Shown piece by piece: positions 62,002 through 64,000 of a stretch of 64,000 bases of DNA. Under the pieces are notes generated by a model. That model saw only the letters and a program-made list of their open reading frames with translations, made no database searches and was not told the DNA's origin. Source of the DNA: G963704535 sp963704535 (GTDB lineage Bacteria; Chloroflexota; Chloroflexia; Chloroflexales; Roseiflexaceae); the NCBI GenBank assembly GCA_963704535.1, contig OY969916.1:10850001-10914000 (forward strand), in the 5' to 3' direction. The translations under genes and the position numbers were made by a program. Positions within the stretch are counted from its first letter, which is position 1; every line of letters begins with the position of its first letter.

Positions 62002-63504
62002 ATGCCATCCTACCGCGACCACCTCCAGCCACATATCCACGACGACGGCCACCTGAACGACTTCATCCAGATCCGTGGCGGCCGGGTGATCTTCGCCGAC
62101 GCCGTCGATCTGCTGGACCTGGTCGAGCGTTATGGTGCGCCGCTGGAGGTCTCGTTCTGCCCGCTGATCACGCGGCGGATCGCCGAGATGCGCGAGCACT
62201 TCGCGCTGGCGCGGGCACGGGCCGGCTATGGCGGCCAGTTCGTGTACGCCTACGCGACCAAGGCCAACTTCGCCGAGGAGGTTGTGCGAACGGCGATCGC
62301 GTCGGGGGCGCACTACGAGACATCATCCGCTTTCGACGTGCGGATCGCCCACACGCTGTGGCAGCGCGGCATCCTGCCGGACGATCGCTTCGTCTTCTGC
62401 AATGGCTCGAAGGAGCGGCCGTACCTGGACGCCATTCTGGAGTTGCGGCGGGCCGGCTTCGCCAATGTCGTGCCCATCCTGGACGACCAGGAAGAGTTCG
62501 AGGCGCTGGCCGGCTGCCCGCTGCCGCTGCTGCTGGGCGTGCGCGAGCGCAAGGATCCCGGCGACATGGCCGAGGGCGCGACCTACGGCTACGATCGCTT
62601 CGGGATGCTGCCCGACGAAATGGTGGCGCTGGCGGCGCGCGTGGCCGAGACACCGCACCGGATCATCCTCTACCACGCCATGGTCGGCAGCCAGCTCGAA
62701 GACCGCACCTTCTGGACCAAGGAGGTGATCGAGTCGCTCGACAGCTACGCGCGGTTGCGCGCCCAAGCCCCCGCGCTGGCCTACTTCGACTTCGGTGGCG
62801 GGATGCCGACCAGTGCCTACCGCCTTGGCTTCGGTTTCGACTACGCCGGCTTCGCCCAGGAGCTTCAGCGGGCCATCGGCGCCTGGTGCGACGGCCAGGG
62901 CGTTCCGCACCCGCACTTGGTGGGCGAGTTTGGCCGCTATAGCGTCGCCGATCACGGGGTGCATATCTTTCGCGTCGGCAAGGTCAAGCCAGGCCACCCT
63001 GACCGGCCGCCCTGGTACCTGCTCGATGGCAGCCTCATGGTCGCGCTGCCGGACATCCTGATCGTCAAGGGCCAGCAGTTCATCACACTGCCGCTGAACC
63101 ACATAGAGGCCCCGGCTGGGGTGGTGGTGCTGGGCGGGCGGCGCACCTGCGACTCCGACGATTTCTACCCGCGCGTGGGCGACCATGGCATTGGCGAGGC
63201 GGGTGGGCCAGAGTTGATTCTACCGCTCGTGAACAGGAGCCGTCATGAGTCAGTTGTCAGGGGTCAGTGGTCAGTTGCTACGGACAACGGACCACTGACA
63301 ACGGACAACAGACAGCCGCTGTTGGTGGCGTTCTTCGGTACCGGCGCGTACCAGGCGATGTTGAGCGGCGAGGGCGGCGCGCACCACTGCCTGGCCCCCG
63401 AGGCGTCCAAGGTGATCGTCGAGGACCAGGGCGGCGCGCTAGTTACCCGCGTGATCGGCGAGCAGACCTGGGCCGATGTGCTGGGGGAGCTGGGGTATCG
63501 CTAG
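62002..63504 (+). CDS. Fold-type III PLP decarboxylase with in-frame repeat insert
   Basis: This 500-residue alanine-racemase-fold decarboxylase-like protein is related to diaminopimelate/ornithine/arginine decarboxylases, possibly of the Y4yA group. The PLP lysine is in FVYAYATKANFAEEV. YFDFGGGMPTSAY is the phosphate-binding glycine loop, LVGEFGRYSVADHG the substrate-side Glu region, and GRRTCDSDDFYP the catalytic cysteine from the partner subunit. Between LILPLVNRSRH and PLLVAFFGTGAYQAM, two contiguous elements in relatives, lies a stretch of about 22 residues (ESVVRGQWSVATDNGPLTTD) encoded by a palindromic GTCAGTTGTC repeat without breaking the frame. The ATG has a GGGAG site. The substrate is unknown. 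Confidence 0.8.
   Translation: MPSYRDHLQPHIHDDGHLNDFIQIRGGRVIFADAVDLLDLVERYGAPLEVSFCPLITRRIAEMREHFALARARAGYGGQFVYAYATKANFAEEVVRTAIASGAHYETSSAFDVRIAHTLWQRGILPDDRFVFCNGSKERPYLDAILELRRAGFANVVPILDDQEEFEALAGCPLPLLLGVRERKDPGDMAEGATYGYDRFGMLPDEMVALAARVAETPHRIILYHAMVGSQLEDRTFWTKEVIESLDSYARLRAQAPALAYFDFGGGMPTSAYRLGFGFDYAGFAQELQRAIGAWCDGQGVPHPHLVGEFGRYSVADHGVHIFRVGKVKPGHPDRPPWYLLDGSLMVALPDILIVKGQQFITLPLNHIEAPAGVVVLGGRRTCDSDDFYPRVGDHGIGEAGGPELILPLVNRSRHESVVRGQWSVATDNGPLTTDNRQPLLVAFFGTGAYQAMLSGEGGAHHCLAPEASKVIVEDQGGALVTRVIGEQTWADVLGELGYR
63249..63313. repeat. GTCAGTTGTC-family hairpin inside the decarboxylase gene
   Basis: GTCAGTTGTC, GTCAGTGGTCAGTTG and the mirrored CGGACAACGGACCACTGACA with CAACGGACAAC form an imperfect hairpin. 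It is the same family as 6764-6826 but lies within a coding frame, about residues 416-437. Confidence 0.85.
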
Positions 63505-63680
63505 TATAGCTCCGCGTCAATAAACCAGCAGTTTTACCACGAAGAACACGAAGATACGAAGACCACGAAGAGGGCTGATACATGGAGCTGTAGAGCCTTC
63601 GTGAACTTCGCCTCTTCGCGTACTTCGTGATGAGAAGCCATGGGCCGACGTACGCCAAGCTGTACTAGGGAGAAATGTTC
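63505..63680. repeat. ACGAAG-unit array
   Basis: CACGAAGAACACGAAGATAC and ACCACGAAGAG (63538-63573) face CTTCGTGAACTTCGCCTCTT and ACTTCGTG (63598-63630). This short-unit loose hairpin is similar to 40250-40322. No gene is visible. Confidence 0.6.
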
Positions 63681-64000
63681 ATGACATACAAGGTTGGCTT
63701 GCGAACGCTGTTCTATACTGACGACATGCGTCTGAACTGGCACGGCACCGGCCCTCGCCCGCTCCTGGTCGATGTATGGTATCCCGCTGCACCAACTGCC
63801 CACGAAGCACCAGTGCTCGTCGGGGAGCCCGAAGCCCCGCTCTTCCGGGCAGGGCATGCGGCGCGAGGTGCGAACCTCCCCGATGATGACCTCATTTTTC
63901 CCCTGATCATGATCTCACATGGCACAGGTGGCGCCGCCGTGCAACTCGGTTGGCTTGCGTCGGCCCTGGCGGCCCAGGGGTACATCGTGGCTGGGGTCAA
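63681..64000 (+). CDS. Alpha/beta-hydrolase (predicted dienelactone hydrolase family), N-terminal part
   Basis: The frame opens at ATG 63681 with an AGGGAG site and runs off the window after about 106 residues. It begins TYKVGLRTLFYTDDMRLNWH, then LLVDVWYPAAP, typical of the predicted dienelactone-hydrolase/PAF-acetylhydrolase-like group. PLIMISHGTGGAAVQLGWLA is the oxyanion-hole HGTGG strand of the alpha/beta-hydrolase fold. The nucleophile serine would lie beyond the window. No signal peptide is seen. Confidence 0.78.
   Translation, partial: MTYKVGLRTLFYTDDMRLNWHGTGPRPLLVDVWYPAAPTAHEAPVLVGEPEAPLFRAGHAARGANLPDDDLIFPLIMISHGTGGAAVQLGWLASALAAQGYIVAGV

Noticed and set aside
1..64000. tRNA or rRNA genes
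   Set aside because: I found no cloverleaf with a convincing T-loop (GTTCRANNC) in the right context and no rRNA-like stretch. A tRNAscan run could still find one I missed.

Overview
The window is a 64-kb stretch of high-GC bacterial chromosome. Gene content suggests a Chloroflexota bacterium, possibly of the filamentous Chloroflexales/Roseiflexus/Kouleothrix type: M32 carboxypeptidase Taq, plant-type carotenoid desaturases, WD40 proteins fused to kinase-like domains, many small toxin-antitoxin pairs, several sugar ABC importers, and very abundant short palindromic intergenic repeats. This assignment is inferred from gene content and style; no rRNA or marker gene is present to prove it.

Layout. 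1-5.3 kb: end of an MFS exporter, small housekeeping genes, carboxypeptidase Taq, then an IscB RNA-guided nuclease with its omega (HEARO) RNA directly upstream. 5.4-14 kb: metY (O-acetylhomoserine sulfhydrylase), then a long minus-strand run with an acyl-CoA synthetase, a two-subunit CoA-transferase, and an adenylate-forming enzyme/MBL hydrolase/epimerase trio. 14-19.5 kb: a MazEF-type toxin-antitoxin pair, small unknowns, a zinc-ribbon membrane protein and a GH3 glycosidase. 19.6-26.5 kb: a heterodimeric ABC multidrug exporter divergent from a TetR regulator with clear operators, then a GAF-PAS-GGDEF-EAL protein. 26.5-34.2 kb: a membrane protein, a HicB-like/PIN toxin-antitoxin pair, and a minus-strand operon with two carotenoid-type desaturases flanking a pseudokinase-WD40 membrane protein. 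34.6-38.8 kb: a trans-sulfuration enzyme, then an AT-richer two-gene module (AAA ATPase plus TOPRIM-like partner) whose second gene is split by an IS5/IS427-type insertion sequence.

38.8-51 kb: a WalJ-like MBL hydrolase, a thioesterase, then a plus-strand carbohydrate locus (alpha-glucosidase-like enzyme, solute-binding lipoprotein, two permeases, beta-phosphoglucomutase, GH65 phosphorylase). It fits uptake of an alpha-glucoside, phosphorolysis to beta-glucose-1-phosphate and conversion to glucose-6-phosphate. 51-61.4 kb: two secreted or membrane-anchored unknowns, a 4 x 76-bp tandem array, a histidine kinase, a membrane protein, an FG-GAP/ASPIC lipoprotein and a second sugar ABC importer. 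Neither importer carries its own ATPase. 61.4-64 kb: a fold-type III PLP decarboxylase carrying an in-frame palindromic repeat, and the start of a dienelactone-hydrolase-like gene.

Two properties run through the window. First, intergenic spaces are filled with several families of palindromic, short-unit repeats. These often supply the last codons and stop of the adjacent gene, and in one case sit inside a gene. Second, many conserved genes (iscB, metY, both ABC exporter halves, a desaturase, the WD40 protein, the alpha-glucosidase-like gene, a binding protein) are broken by single-base shifts while both frames remain conserved. This looks like residual sequencing indels rather than widespread decay. 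Coordinates for those genes cover the whole reconstructed gene.
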